A stretch of DNA of 64,000 nucleotides from Helopsaltes ochotensis. Its lineage: Eukaryota; Chordata; Aves; Passeriformes; Locustellidae. Position 1 is the stretch's first letter, and each line of letters opens with the position of its first letter. The stretch spans positions 1,032,257-1,096,256 of the forward strand of contig VXBM01000015.1 of the NCBI GenBank assembly GCA_013400155.1, in the 5' to 3' direction. Positions 22,801 through 41,080 of this stretch are shown one piece after another. Position numbers and translations under genes: made by a program. The notes beneath the pieces were generated by a model, which did no database searches, had not been told where the DNA came from, and saw nothing but the letters and a program-made list of their open reading frames with translations.

Positions 22801-25800
22801 GATGTGACAAGAATAACATTACAAGATAGATAACTATAGCAAGGCATAACAAGAAAACCGTGTCTCTGTGAAAAGCAGACTGCAGTTATTTCTGGTCTGC
22901 TCCTGGTTTCTGATTCACAGTTTTGAAGGCCAAAACATATAGAAATGAATATATTTGTGCATGGAATGGACTTGGGAAATCTCTGCTGGTCTTGTTCCTA
23001 CTTGGGTAGGCAAGAATAGGGCCAGATGAAATATCTTGCTCTGTTTATATCCACCAGCTTCTCAGTTGCATTAGAACATAATTGTAGGAACAACCATGGA
23101 CTGGGCTCATTATGAGCTCATCTGCTTAGCAAAAAATGTCCATTTTTTAAAGCTGGAAACTCAGTCTCAATATGTTCAAGGAAATTAGGTCTTCTACTAT
23201 TTCATATCATTGCTTGTACAGAATTTGCATCAAAAATATGCCAGAATATGTCACTTTTATGAATAGTAAACTGCTAGTTTTATTAAAAGAAGTAAAGTAA
23301 GGACCTATCATATATATACATATATATTACTTTTAAAGTGAGATGGAGATATTAGGATGTTTCTTTTTTTAATGTAGACTCTATATCTAATTACTTTGTA
23401 TCAAAGCAAATGAGGCTCCACTGTTTCTGAGAAATAATAAAACTCAGAAGTATCATTGGTGAATCTGCTCTGTTGGGTTTGGCCTTTCTAGATGCTGTGA
23501 AATTTAAACCAAAATATTAATTCCGCTGGCCTGAAAGCGCCAGCATCTTTTCCCCGCAGAGTTTTTCTGATGTTAAGATTCTAAGGTGCAAGTTGAATGA
23601 TTTCTCTCTTAATTGTTGTACATTTTGATTGGATTGATCCTTTTGGGGCTGGTTTATTATTATCACCACATTATGATTGTTACATGTCACTGTGATGAAA
23701 AGTTGGAATAGAAGGGACAACCCATAATGCTTTTTTAAGGTAGCAGTAATCGATTAGTCTTCCCGAAAGTAAATACTTTTGATCTTTTCACATGTTGGTA
23801 GAAACTTAGGAAAGTCATGCTGGCACTCAAAAAGTATGGGCCTAGGACTTGATGGCAATTTGCTACTTGTTAAAATATTGTTGTTAAAATTAAAAGGAAA
23901 AAAAAAGCTGTGAGAAATAAATAAGCTGTTTTTGTTTTTTTAAATCTCTGGTGTTAGGAAATCAGCTCCGAGATCCTGTATGAAAATAAGGATGTAATGT
24001 GCAGTTTGTTTTTGCCAAGAGGCAGATATAGACTGTTTGGAGTGTCACCCAATGAGGATGACACTCTATGCAGTCAAATGTCTACTTACTTGCACATATA
24101 TTGCGTTTTGCCTGTCTGATGGCTAGTCTAATAAAGATGAATGTGATTGTGATGCCTCAGATGGCCTTGTGTGCCCAGAGATCTCTTCACCAAATTGACT
24201 GTTTTTAATTTCTCATTTATACTCCTGTGCAGATATATTTTTGTGTGATTACATATTTTATACATCTCTTTTTTGCATTTTGCTATTATAATTTCATGGA
24301 AATTGCTTCTTCAGAATGTTGTTTTGTTGAGGGACTATCCTCTCAATGTCACTTGCAATAATAGCTTCTTTAATTTCAATCCAAATTTCTTGCGTAATTT
24401 TCTTACTACCTCTTTTAATAAATTTTTGTTCAATTCACTTTGTACAATTATTCAATCTTTTATCTTCTTATCTGTCAATTATCCACTTTTTATCTGTTAC
24501 TTCTATTGCTTTAGCTTCCTAATTTATATGTGTGAAAACTTTGATGGGTGCAAATCTGTGTTCTGTTGTGACCAGTGGATTTGAAATCCTGTTTTTTCTA
24601 GTATATGTATTTTTCCAGTTTCCATGTCATATGCAGTGCAACACTTATTTTTTTGCTCTGGAACTTGTAGTTGGCATTTGGAATGTATTTCTATGCTGCA
24701 CTACTTAAAAATGTATATTTATTTGGGTTTTTTTCATATATTTTCACTACTTTGGGAGCAATTGACCCATTTTGATGTCAACTAGGTTAATAATTTGTAT
24801 GTTCAATAAACAGAAGTCTTTCAGAGAAGCATTTATTTCCACAAGGGATAATAAAGTAAATTCCTTAGAGTACATGTTCCAATAAGTTTGCATCATTTTG
24901 TGTTCTTGCTTATGGGATGCTTGTAGGTGAGGGACATTACATATAGACCAATACTCAGAATTACTAAGAGTAACTGAAATGTTTAGATTTGAGAATCACT
25001 TCAATATTGAGTTCCCTGATTTTTATTTTTCATAAAATCATGCTATCGATGCTGTCCGGAGAAAGCTGAGAATAACATCATTACTGCATAGAAATTTTCA
25101 GCTTCTGATACAAATTTTTCTGGCAGAGATGATTAAAACAAGTCAACTAAAGGCAATCTGCAAAAGACTCTTACGAATGCTTTTGGAAGTATGTTCCATG
25201 TTCTCGTCATGTTTTCTTTTTTGTAGAAAATCTTGGAAACTAAGAGCCAACAAAGAAGTCTAGTATCATTCAAGATTAGTCCACATTCCCTAGTTCTCCT
25301 GTTGTTTTTAGGCTTTCCTACATTTAGAGCTGTGCTCATACTATTGCACTATGTGCAGATACTGAAAAAAAATGTGGTAGGAGAGTCTAATGTGAAGTAT
25401 TTTTGATAGTGTTCTTCAGAAGCCCTTGGTTCATTTTCCTTCTAATAATTTGATTTCTGGTGGATCATTACTTTGATTTCAGAGCCAAAAATCTTCAAAG
25501 AAAGTGATTTTCAAACTTTATCAGTTTGGAAATCTGTTCAGTTTACCCCTAATAGCCTAGATAATGCTTTGAATTATCAACATATATTGGTAACACAGAG
25601 AAATGAATTTGGTAAGAGGTGTCTTGTTTGTGAAGGTGAGGACATTAGCCAAAGGTGAAGACATTCCTTCTTTCCACCCTGGTAGAACCTCCTAGGATAG
25701 AAGTCAGATTCTGGTGTGTTGAAATTTCCTTTTGAGGCCGTGCTTTGGCGAGATGCTGCCTTGTTGCTTATAAAATGACTAAAGTGTCTACCAAATGCAA

Positions 25801-26611
25801 GTGCCAAGTCAAAATATGTTCTGTATTTTGGTAATTGTGCAGAAAGAGCACCAGATGGTTCTGATGATGAAGCGCTTTGGGTGGGATCATCAAGTTTTAA
25901 TGGATGGCAAACTCCAAAAGCTTAATTATCAACCTCTCTGGCAGCATACTTTTTTATTGAAGTGGACAAGTTATTTTCAGGGACAGAAAAGAAATAATGC
26001 TATATTAAAGAAATGCAAAGAGCATGTAGCTGAATAAAACCCACTTAGCTTCTCTGTAGGAGTACATGAAGCTCAGAATACTTGGGCCTAATAGAGAGGG
26101 TGCCAAGTTATGTTTCCAAAGTGGAAAAACTATGTTATGAATAATACTGCTTTTGTTTGAATAGTTTGATATTTTCCCAGCATACCCAGTTTTCATGGTG
26201 TGCTGCTAATGTAAAACTCTCCTACAATATCAATATATCCTACATTTTGGGTTCAGGTGTATAGCAGTGTTGTTTATTTTCCACATCTAGTCTGAAATGG
26301 CTCAAGAGGGGTCTGTTCTTTTAGAAAATTTTCCTATTGGAGGAATTTGGACAGGCCACATTTAGAGCAAAGAAACGAAAAGATTAAATAGCAGATCACA
26401 TAGCACACTTTTTAACTGCTGCAATGTTACTCGATTTCATAAAGTGAGTCCATTCAAGCTGAAAGTGTTGATTGATTTGTTTCTGTAGTGTTAAAATTTG
26501 GCTTTTAATTTTAATACCTTCCATTCAAGGCTGGTAACAGCATAGCAGTAACTTGTGTGCTATAATCACAGAGGGCTTTGTATGTATTTGAATGAAATGA
26601 TCTGCATGTGA
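19835..26611. other. Long non-coding stretch
   Basis: No gene is seen. A slightly GC-richer part at 20200-20600 holds a 130-codon frame without a domain. An 8-bp inverted repeat GAGTGTCA..TGACACTC lies at 24040-24066 with an 11-base loop. The part at about 21725-22090 is free of simple repeats and rich in TAAT, GATCAAT and TGACAC-like motifs, so it could be a conserved non-coding element. TATA-rich runs lie near 23310-23330. Confidence 0.45.
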
Positions 26612-26629
26612 TTTTTTTTTTTTTTTTTT
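26612..26629. repeat. T18 homopolymer
   Basis: Eighteen T in a row. No retroposon body is visible on either side. Confidence 0.95.
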
Positions 26630-30536
<3,907 letters not shown>

Positions 30537-30785
30537 AAGTACACCACAGTCAGGGCATGTTGAATCTCCAGTTGTCAGGGAACCATCAAACCCATGTGCT
30601 ATATAGGATAATTATGCTGGAATTTTAAATATGGTGATGTGTTCCCTTGCACTAGTATTATTGTTGATATCTCTAAAATATCAGCTAAGCACTTCAGCTC
30701 TCTTACCATTTTTACCTTTTGGAAATAGAGGTAAAATGGTAAAACTGGGCTTTCAGTATTAGCACTCCTCCTCCTGCCCCCATAC
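30537..30785. other. Flank of the poly-T, nothing recognised
   Basis: Read on the minus strand, this is what would precede an A tail. I do not recognise it as a SINE, a processed transcript or a small RNA. Confidence 0.5.
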
Positions 30786-30830
30786 ATATAGATAGATAGA
30801 CAGATAGATACATATAATATCTATCTATAT
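30786..30830. repeat. GATA microsatellite forming a perfect hairpin
   Basis: ATATAGATAGATA (30786-30798) is the exact reverse complement of TATCTATCTATAT (30818-30830), separated by 19 bases that contain further GATA/CAGATA units. It is a simple repeat with cruciform potential and several GATA-factor cores. Confidence 0.9.
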
Positions 30831-33800
30831 AATTTTTGCTTGAGGGCTTTAGTTTCCTGTTACTATTTCAAGCCTTGTCTATGCATATGTAGGTGTTACA
30901 CTATAAAAAAATTATGCCAAGGAGTTTGCATCTGGTAAATGTAGCACAAGTGCAGTTGAGTAGGTGTTTAAGTCCAAGTGCAGAACAAACCTGATGAAGA
31001 TGTATCCTAAACTCTTCTGTGGCCTGAGTGCGACAGCATCAGGCACTGAGGAATGTTCAGTGGCTCAAAGGCTCCCAAGTAAACTAAGTTTCAACTCTAT
31101 GTGTTCTCAACTCTACATAATTCTTGATGCTTTGTTGGGCAAGGAAAATACAGTTACGGGATTTGTTTTCATTTTTCTTTTCAGAAAGACCTTTTCTTTT
31201 TGCTCAGAAGAAGTCATCAGTTATGTATAAAATATAAAAATATATAGAGGTAATAGATATAAAAAAATGGAGGATAAATAGGTAAATATAAACAGCTGAT
31301 TTACATCACAAATCAATGCAATTTCATTCTGCTGTGTAACTGAATTTCAGTTTAGTCCAATCCAGAGCTCATGAAGCTCATTAAAGAGACTTAACTGCAT
31401 GGTGAACTACAATTTGAATAATATTTTATACTTTTTATACTGTTGTTTTCAGTCATATGACTGAGCTGAAAGAGCTTACCCTCTTTTAATAGTAGTAAGC
31501 CAATTCTTCAGCAAAATATTTTGAACATTGGTCTACATATGAAAGAGAGGGGAACCTGACACATTATGCATTCAAAAGATAAAGGGAGCCAAAAATTGCT
31601 GAAAGTATTGTTAATTTTAGTACAATTTGGCAAGAAAAATTACATCCAAGTGGTAAGCTTACAGCTCCTGGTATGTGTATTGTTGCATAAAGATAATATT
31701 ATATAATGAAAAAATGTTATTATTTTGCGTTAATGTTGCATCCAGAGAACCCTTATGAGACTCTATTACAGTCATGCCAGGAGACCCTGCTATTGTTGCA
31801 AGTCCCTGTACACCCATAGGAAGAGATTAAAAAACTACCATTCCACATGGTGAGAGTATATTTGAGGCCCAGAGAGTGAGAGAGAGAACAGAAAAAAAAA
31901 AAGGCCAAATATTGTAATATTTTCAGGTCAAATATTACTTGCAATAATTGCAGGTCAATGCCAATGCTGTCCTTTCAGTCTTTGCGTGGTTGATTTCCAC
32001 AGGGGCGGGACAAAAGTGAGTCTCTGCAGAGTGACCGTGGGTGTCACTTCCAAGCCACATCCTCTGCAGCCCATGGCTTCTCCAGGCGTAGAGAGTAACT
32101 CTGGCAGTGCAGCTTGGGTTAGCTGTGAAGCTCCCTCTGTGCTTGTTGCATCCTTCTAACAGCACCATGTGCCGACAGGGTTTCTCACATTTGGAATCCC
32201 CGTGATACTTCTTGGGGTTCGTAATGCTGTAACTTTTCAGTCAGGGCTTAATTTACCTTGTAGTGCCTTCAGCACATGGATCTGCACGTGCGAGCGCCAC
32301 AGAAACAGGCCTGTTGTGAAAGCTTTCTCTGTTTTCTTTAGACCAGTCGTATTGATTAGGAGCGCCCCAGTCTGTGGCTGTGCAAACGCCGTGTAGCTCA
32401 CCAGAAGTTCAGAGGTGGTTTTGGTGTCCCAGCACGCTGTGTGAGTGGCAGTGGGCTGGTGCAGGAACTCCAGGGAAATTTGAGTCCCTTGATGTGGGAG
32501 CAGGGAGCCAGCAGCGTTTACCACCTTTCCCCGGGCAACAGAGGAGGCTTTTGCTGTCTGCAGCCGATGAGTTATAACTGGAGTTCCTCCTCTCCCTTCA
32601 GCGTTCCAAGCAGCGTGGTGTATGTCTTGTGGTTCTTATCTGCTCAAAAGTATGCACACAGAGCTTATCAGATCTGGAATGCTAGCACCCTGCCTCTTAT
32701 ATGAAGGAATAAATGCATATTTAGGTATTTCTTTAATCTGCATGGTGAATTAGATGTTTTTGGTGTTTTCAAGTTTAATTTTAGTGGTAGATGAACAAAT
32801 ACATTTAAATTAGTTGTTGGAGATATGCAATACCTTTTTTCACGGAAATCCTTTTTAGACTTCAACTGATGCTACGCTATGAAGCAATACTTACATATAT
32901 TTTATTTTCTGTGTTCATGTCCTGTAATGATTGAATGCTTTATAGATCTGCAATCTGACAGCAGAGAAACCTTCCCGAATTGCCTGTTGAAGATATTTAC
33001 ACAATAACAAAATTATTTGTTAGAGAAGAGATGATAAGGAGCTTTTACAGCCAGTTATATAATGTAACACTGCCAGGTAATGTGCCACTGCCGAGTGACA
33101 CCCTTTTGGGAAAGACAGGGAACCATTGTCTGTGGAATTTGGCAAAAAGTGGTGATGTTTATGGGGTTCCTTTTTTAAAGAGGTATTTTACAGAAACACC
33201 ATCATTGTATGCGTTTGTTGACATGTTTTCTGTAGGCAGATGTGAGGTTGCTCTAAACTGGAAATCATGTAGTCTATGTGAGTGCTAACCAGGGATAATC
33301 TGGATTAGAGTGGGTATGTGGCCAGTCATCTCCAAGTGTAGGCAGAGTGGGCTCATATCTCCCTGTAAAACTGAGGAGATGCAGCCTATTTTAGGTACTT
33401 CTTTTGAGCCTTGTTTCTGTAATGACACCACAGCTTCCGGGTGTAGAACTGTAAAGCACCTCTGCTACAGAGGGAAAAATGCTAGCTCCTTTTTGTATAT
33501 AAGGAACTAAGAAGCACAAATCAACTTCTGCTGAGGGTTGAGCAGAAAATCTGCAACTGAAGCAGCAACTGAGTACTGAGCTTTAGAGACCAATTTTTAC
33601 TCTGTATGCCCTGTGATGTGGTTCTTACCTCACTGTGGTGCTTTAAACTTGTGTTTTAAAATGACCACTTGTGGAACAGGTGGTGTGCTCTGATTCCTTT
33701 GATGGATCACTTGACTGCAATCTCTGTTAGGGAGTACAAAAATCCCAGCGAAGATCACTGCAGAAGGACTATTTTAAAATGAAAAGCGATAGGGAAACAA

Positions 33801-36800
33801 TGTTGTAATTACTTCAGTTTGGTTGGGTTTTTTGTTTGTTTGTTGGTTTGGGCATTTTTTGGTTTTTTTTTTGGCTATGCATAGAATCAAGCAGATTTCA
33901 AGAAACAAGCCAGCAAAGGCAGTAAAATACAATCCTTGAGTGTTTGAACAGAAGTGAAACAAGGGGAAGCTAGCAGGAATTTGCTTGTAGTGGTTAATTA
34001 CTGTGTTTCCGCTCCTGTTTCAAAATGATCACGTATGAAGAATATTCTGTGTGTAAGTAAAACATTTTTCATTGAACTATCTTGAAAAAGTGTCCTTTAC
34101 CTGAATTAAGGAAGATTTTTAGAAATCCAGTTTAAATGTTTTCATTACAATCAGCCTACTGCCTCCTTCATTTTTGTGATTGTGTCTAGACACAGGTCAT
34201 TAATGATACCTTAATTGTGAAATATTTCACATTTAAGGGTGTGAAATTGCTATGTGATTCAGGCCCTAAATGTGTAGTTCCATTTCTGTATTATTCCTTT
34301 TTCTCATTTCACATCATGTTATAATTCTGAAAATAGTTTTTTAACAGTTTTTAAATGATACATATTTTAGTCCCAGCAGCCCACAATGATAGGCCACATT
34401 TCTCAAATGATATAACATGATGCCATGCTTTTTAGTAAATGACTGCTTCCATTTTTTGCTTCCAGGCTTCCTTCATGCTCACTGGTGACTGCACACAGAA
34501 AATACAGGCTACCTGTAGAGGCTCTATCTTAGAAGAATCAGAATATTTTAATTAAGGATTATTTAAAATTAGTAGTTTTTTTCTGCTTTTCAAAACTGAT
34601 GATTTTTTTTTCTGAAGACTGAGACATATGGGAATTATTAAGAGCTGGCTGGGTGAAAAGATGACTATTTTGTAACTGATATTTGGCTTTTTATGGAATT
34701 TTCTTTGGTTCATAACTCATAGCGTAAACAGGTTCCTACTGTCATTTAGTGATGGTCATAATAATTTTATGTCGTGTTGTCAACATGTGTTTGCAAGACA
34801 AGCCGAAGCCTAGCTTTTTGCAAATTGAGTTATTTTGAAGGATTCTGTTAGATTCTTGGATGGTTGTGTATTATTCTCAGTCAGGTCACTGAGAAGCGAT
34901 TACCTTTACTAACTCTTTAGCAAAGGTGCCTGAAATCAGAGCATAAATTGCTCTTACAGCTTTGTTTCCCCCCTTTCATAGTGGCATCGAGAGAACAAAT
35001 CTTTAATAAGGATAGTAACAATCTTCTAAACATGCAGAAATTGCAGGAACTCAGAATGTTTTGAAAGCAGTTCAACTGCAAAATATCTGAGTGAAATTTC
35101 TGGTGGGATTTGTACCAATTAAAACTAAAGAATACTTTGAAGACAATTTTTTCCTTGTATATGTTTATGCAACAGGTCTTCATCTGTATGGTCACCTAGA
35201 GTTCAACTGAAGACATCTAAAGTGAAAACATAAATAGTTTGAGCTAATAGAATAATTTTTATTAATGTTCTGATGTTAGTATTTGATGGACAGAAAGTCT
35301 TCTACGTCGATAAGAAAATGGGGTTTAGTTTCAGTTTAGGGAAATAGAACTTGAACGTCTAAAAATAATGAAAATGATGGAGGTTACAGAATATGGGAAT
35401 ACAGGTGTAAGAGAAGAAAAAGTAGTTAGCAACTGCTTCATCTAATTAGGTGACGTGGTTTACTTTCATGTGTCTGTGTGTTAGCTATGTTGTCCTTCTT
35501 TTGAGCAGAGAACTGTGCAGGGTAAAATGAGTCTAGGCAGTAAGAAAAAGGTATTTTCTTCCACGTAAACTCGAGATACCTCATACTTGAAATGTTACTG
35601 TGAATAACTCTTTCTGGTAGATTAGCCTGTTTTCAGCATTTTCCTTACACTCTGCTTGTGTTGAGAGACTATGGGTGTTACTGAACCCTTCCTTGATTGC
35701 ACTATTTTATTAAATTTACTAAGAGAAAGCGGTTGAAGGAAAAGTCAGTTTGGTACAGTCTGCTAAGTGCAGACACCTCAGCTCTGATGAGTCCCTGTTG
35801 AACAGACCAGGCTCTTCAGGGTTGGGCGTTTTTCCCCCACCCTGCCCAGCTTCATAATGGATAAGCCTGCAGCTGATTCACGGCTCTGAGGTGTTATCTG
35901 AGCAGCAAGCCGCCTTTTGCTGGGGATCACTGGGCACAATTAGCCCTGTTCTGCCTTCTCCCTCACTTGCTCTGTTGCTATAAGGATTAAGGCTTCACAT
36001 ACATAGTGTTCTGCAGGATTTTTTACCAAACTGAACTTTTTCCCTGGTAGATTACCAGAGTGCTAAAGCTAAGTTTGAAATTTTGTATGTTTAACCTTTC
36101 CCCCTAATTGCTTGCCCAGAATAAAGGTTTGGTGCTTTGTTCCTAAATTCTCAACATGAGGTGGTGTGCATTAAAGTGTATTTATACTTTCAGATTAATT
36201 AACTGTGACCTTATGAACCACTGTCCTTGTTTAATTGGTGGCTCCAAAGCACACTAATGGCATAAATCAGCTGATAATGAGATTCAGACTTGCTTTTAAA
36301 ATATATAATAACAACACTGCATTGGTAGAGCAAATGAGATTTGTTGACTCTCTGTTGGTATTACAGGAGAGAAGACACAATTAAATGTGTACTTTCAGGA
36401 TGGGGGAGGGTTTGGTTGGAATGAATAATATGCACTTCGGGGTGGGTGTAAGGAGGATATTCTGCATCAAGATAAGTTTGGTATTCTCTCCTTGTCTCTA
36501 GGCACTGTGCAGTACTGGCTGGTGCACTTTAGGATACAGAAATGTTGTGGGAAGGTGTTTCTTAAAGATTACTGGGGGCTAACAAAAATGACAATTTCAT
36601 CTTTAAATATAGTTACATGTTTTTAAACTGAGCTTACACCCACTGTTTTATGAACTGCAAATTAATCAGATAGCTCCCAGAGAACAAAAAGGTTTTGACC
36701 TAAGCTAGTTGCCCAGGCTCCATTACTATTTTCAGTTTAATGTTACCCATATCCATCCTCAATTTTGGAAAGAAAACAAGGGCAGTGCAACAAAGTTTCT

Positions 36801-39792
36801 TTGTTTTCCTAAGAACTAAAAATGTGCTGTATGTAGACCAAACAATAAAAATAAACTACTGAACTACCTTCTAATGCATGGGGGTTCTGGAGAGAGGAAA
36901 CCATGGATATTTAGAGGCATAAAGTGAGTCATTGTGCTAGTTAAAAAATTTTATAAGGCGAGCTCTGTGGGTTTGAGTTGCATCTGTTACCTTTCCAACT
37001 AGAACTGAGGGGTATGCAGGAAAAAGAATGTTGGATTTAATCATGCCTTATAGTGACTGCATTGTACTTAGGCTAAGCTTCTAACTGGGATCTAGACCAT
37101 AAGAGAACAAAATTGTTAGTCCATTTTCTTTGTATAAATTTTGCCTCAGATGGGTTCCAATTAAATGACCTAAACAATAATTTTACACCAGGTAAGCTGG
37201 AAAATGCTGTTAACAAACTACTTAAATAATAATAAAATAGGTAATAAATGTTCTGTAACACTTGAGAACATTAAAAAAAAAATCCCCAAGCCAGAAACCC
37301 CCTCACAGCTATTTTCCTTATTAAAAGATAACCATGCTTGCATTTATGACAGTTCTTAGAAGCCATAATGGACTGGGTTGCTATGGTGTGAGATGCAGAA
37401 CAATGAAATAATTGTTTCTCTTGGTATTGGCTTCCTGGAAACAAATTCTGTGTAAATTACTTGGCTGAAAGCGTGACAACAGTCTTGTGTTCTGTTTTAT
37501 TCGGTTCATGGTTAAAAATCATAACTCTTTTATACTAATAAAAAAGTAACATTTATCAGTTCTGGACTTTCTTTTGTTTCAGCTTTTTTTTTTCCTTTAA
37601 TATTTTCAGGTCAGTTTCATGAATTCAAAAGCAACTTACCAGTGATTTCTGGGAGCTGGGGCTGATTTTCTTGTGTATTTGTAAGTATTTATTCTTTTCC
37701 CTGTTATGTGCATCTTTCTAATACTCTTTTGACATGGGGAATGGAAGTGATTTTGAAAGGTCACTGTTGTATCTCAGTTTTAGCATGGTCATTTAGCAAG
37801 AATTTGACCTCACTAGTTTTAAACTTTTGCTAGATTTTTTTTCTATAAACTTATGCTTCTGCTATTCAGAGGAGCTACAAATACTGAATTAACAGTAAAT
37901 ATTATTATTTCAAGCTTTATTTTGATTTTTGTAGTAATAACAATGATGGGAGAAGAGCTTACAGTAACACATCAATGGTGGCATTTGCTAACGATACCAC
38001 TGCATCATGTTTTTGCAATGAAAATCATTTCTGGAATACAGAAAAATCATTCTAGGAATACATTTTTATATCCCTTGGAGAAATCTTGCCATTATGGTTT
38101 CAGCAAAACCATGGTCATTGAGGCCACAGCTCAGGAATGTGTTTCAGGGTATGCCCAGGTTGAAATACCTCAAATGGGAGGACATCTAAACAGAAATGCT
38201 TTGAGAAAGAGAAAGCCAGAGGAGAGGGTCTGGGAGGAATACAGTTATTCATGAAACAAATAGAAAGCTTTCAGAATTGCTGTTTCGGATGGTCCTCAGC
38301 TTTAGTCAAGTATAATAAGGAAAATCTAATGGGCCCTAGACTTGGCATGAGACAAATTATTGCAATGCCTGATGTATGATACAGTATAAATGAAACCAAT
38401 CTATGCAGCTTGTTCTCTTAAGTCACAAATATAGTTTATGAATAAATATTTATTCAATCATTTGTGGAAAAATATTCAGAAAACTGCATTCATCAGGGGG
38501 AAAATATGGCTGGTTCTCCTCTCAATATGGAAATGTGTTCAATTTGTACTAACCCTTTCTTTTTACAAATGTTCATTTTTACATATGGCTTTGCTATCCT
38601 ATTTGCACTTTCCTTCATTTACAGGTCAGCATTTTTTAAATGAACATTCTCAGTCAGAGATAAAGAAAATATTATCAAATAAGATAAATAGTTTAAAACC
38701 AAGTATTACCATTGAAAAATAGATTACCAAATTGAGAGTGAGGAATTTGTTATATTCTTTCTGGCTTTGCTACTGCTTATTTTTTTAAGCAGTCAGTTTA
38801 TTTTCTTCATTTTTCTCTTTTATAAATAGAAATAGTAATATATTAATCTATACAAAGAGTAGCTCTTTATACCTCAATATAGAGCACACATTCCAAGGAA
38901 AGAAATGGAATAAAATCTGTGGTAATTTCATGGTGAAATTTCTGTGTACCAAGCTAATTGAGTGAGAAGTTGTAAGTATTGTTCAGTTCATGTTCATGTA
39001 GTATTACAAACACAAAAAGGGCTTTAGTAATTGTATTGTGGACTGCTGGTCCAAGCCCTGCTCTGCTCGGCTGACAAAAACTAAGAGGTGCAGTAAACAA
39101 AAGTGACATAAAAAAACCTTGAAAACCGTCCCTGTGTTTAGGTCAAGTAAGGATTTAAACTTCCATGAGAGGTATGGACTGATTTGATCACAGGACTGCA
39201 CACTGTCTGCTGCAGGGAAAGTTGTTAGTACAGCTCAGACACCTGATATATTGTGGCCATGAGAGCTGGGACGTGGTTCAGCAGCCTGAGCAACAAAGCT
39301 GAGCTGATGGCTGCATGAAATGATGAGCCACAGCCTGGCCTGTGATTGGTGTCCTCTGCAACCCAGACCTCAATCACAGTGACATGAATATCTGGAGAGG
39401 CCAACATCGTGCTGACTGTTCTTCTCTGCTTAAACGACTCACTTTAATGTTTAGCACTATATATCTAGAAACATATGTTAACCTTACGTTCACATAAACT
39501 GAAAATAAAATAAAACGTAGGAGGTACAACTGATGGATTCAGCCCTGTGTTTCCTCACATACTGAGAAAAGCATTGAAGTACAGCTTCTACAGTAGTACA
39601 GGTTTAGATCTTCCTAAATCATCTCTGTCGTACCTCCCCAAACTTTCAAATATTCTGTACATAAGTTAGGCTTATACAAATTCTTACTATGCAGTAACAG
39701 GGCTATGTACAATTTCATAAATGACACTGATAAAATTGACAAATAGGACAGGTTATGACCTGAGGTACCTTTCCATATAAAGACTTGATTTC
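30831..39792. other. Long non-coding stretch with one GC-richer patch
   Basis: No gene is recognised. From about 31970 to 32600 the DNA is moderately GC-richer, with scattered CpGs and overlapping frames of 63-95 codons on both strands, none with a domain. A second GC-richer patch lies at 35750-35970. TG-rich low-complexity DNA lies at 33826-33870. The part at 36170-36330 (ATTAATTAACTG, TTTAATTGG, ATAAATCAG) reads like a conserved non-coding element. A 133-codon frame at 37853-38254 has no recognisable features. Confidence 0.45.
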
Positions 39793-39853
39793 TGCAAATA
39801 CTTAGGCACGTGAGCTGACTGTGGAAGCTGATGGACTCAGGATTGGGTCCCGA
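39793..39853. repeat. Ancient amniote interspersed repeat, diverged copy
   Basis: TTCTGCAAATACTTAGGCACGTGAG is followed by TGGAAGCTGATGGACTCAGG and ATTGGGTCCC. These are diverged forms of the blocks CAAACACTTAAGCACGTGAG, TTGAAGTCAATGGGACTCAGG and ATCGGGCCC of the old repeat also seen near 780 and 17821. It is short and no protein is involved. Confidence 0.55.
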
Positions 39854-41036
39854 GGCTGAACAAATAGGCCCTAAGCAAAGTAGGAGATGGGAGCTTCGGA
39901 GGTTGGCGTGGAAGATGAGAAGTTTGCTTGTATGAGTTGTTTTGAGAATAAATTCTTAGCAGTATTTAAAAAAATGCTAATGAGAAGTGTATACCTTTTT
40001 CGTGTTATGCTATAATATTTGGGCATGTTTTTATAGCGCGTTTGTTTGATCTGTACTCCAAAGGGAAGGAGTGCAGATCAGTGCTGGGAAGATTGATCTT
40101 TGAAACTCTGCATATTTTTATATGGGAATACAGCAAGATCAGCTCAATGCTGCTATGGGTCTATACCAAAGCTATTTCAACCAGGGGCTATAATACCTTT
40201 TTCCTCAAATTTTTAAAAGTTTTGTCATAGATGCATTCTGCTGTAACATGTAATTACTTGGATCATCCAGTTCAGACAACTTGGGGAATTTTTTGTCATA
40301 TTTGGCTAGTTTTGTTCAGGGGAAAACAGGATTGATGATTCATACAAAAGTAAATTTCATGGAAAATGTGACATTTGTGCTTTTGTTTTATGCCCACAGA
40401 GTAATTGTCCAAACGAAAGGTTACCTTTTTTTCAAGAATGTGGTTTTAACATGGTTTAATTTATTTAATTGTTCTTCTCAAGTAGGTTTGTCCAGTAGTA
40501 AACTGCAATAGTTATTTAAAGATATAAATGGCAAAATAAATGTCATCTAATAACACAGCATTTAAACACAATTTTGCTTGTACATCAGCACTTAGATACA
40601 TCCATGTAGCCGTTCAGTTTCTGTGTGAACATTTTATTGTGACTTGGCTACAGTGTGAAAGCACTGACAGAATGAGAAAAATAAAACCTGAAATGAGGGG
40701 TGTTAAAGCTTCAGTGAAACTTCAGTGTCTTGAGCTCTACAGTGAAAAACCTGTGTTGAAAACATGGTGAAAAAATATAATTGTATTTGGGAGTAAAATA
40801 CAATTTCTTTAAAAACAAACAACGGAATTTTTTTATTTTAAAAAGATTTGAGAACAGAACTAGAAACACTTAGGGAACACACATGTGCACACATGTTATG
40901 ATACAACAAAACTGACATTGTGGGTAGGTAAATTTTATCTTTTCAAGCACTTACTCTAATCAGAATATCAACAGAAGCATGCTTTGCTTCAAACTCAATA
41001 TTTAATATTTTTCCCCAATCTAATTTTTAAGGCAAC
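39854..41036. other. Non-coding stretch, nothing recognised
   Basis: AT-rich unique DNA with open frames of up to 76 codons, none recognisable. Confidence 0.55.
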
Positions 41037-41080
41037 TTTTTTTGTTTGTTTTGTTTTGTTTTGTTTGTTTTGTTTTGTTT
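41037..41080. repeat. (TTTTG)n / (TTTG)n low-complexity tract
   Basis: About 44 bases of T runs broken by single G, alternating TTTTG and TTTG units. Confidence 0.95.

Noticed and set aside
24040..24066. 8-bp inverted repeat GAGTGTCA..TGACACTC
   Set aside because: Stem too short for a microRNA precursor and no flanking pairing. Expected by chance in 64 kb.
37853..38254. 133-codon open frame with a hydrophobic N-terminal part
   Set aside because: The hydrophobic stretch follows from T-rich codons. No family resemblance and no start context.
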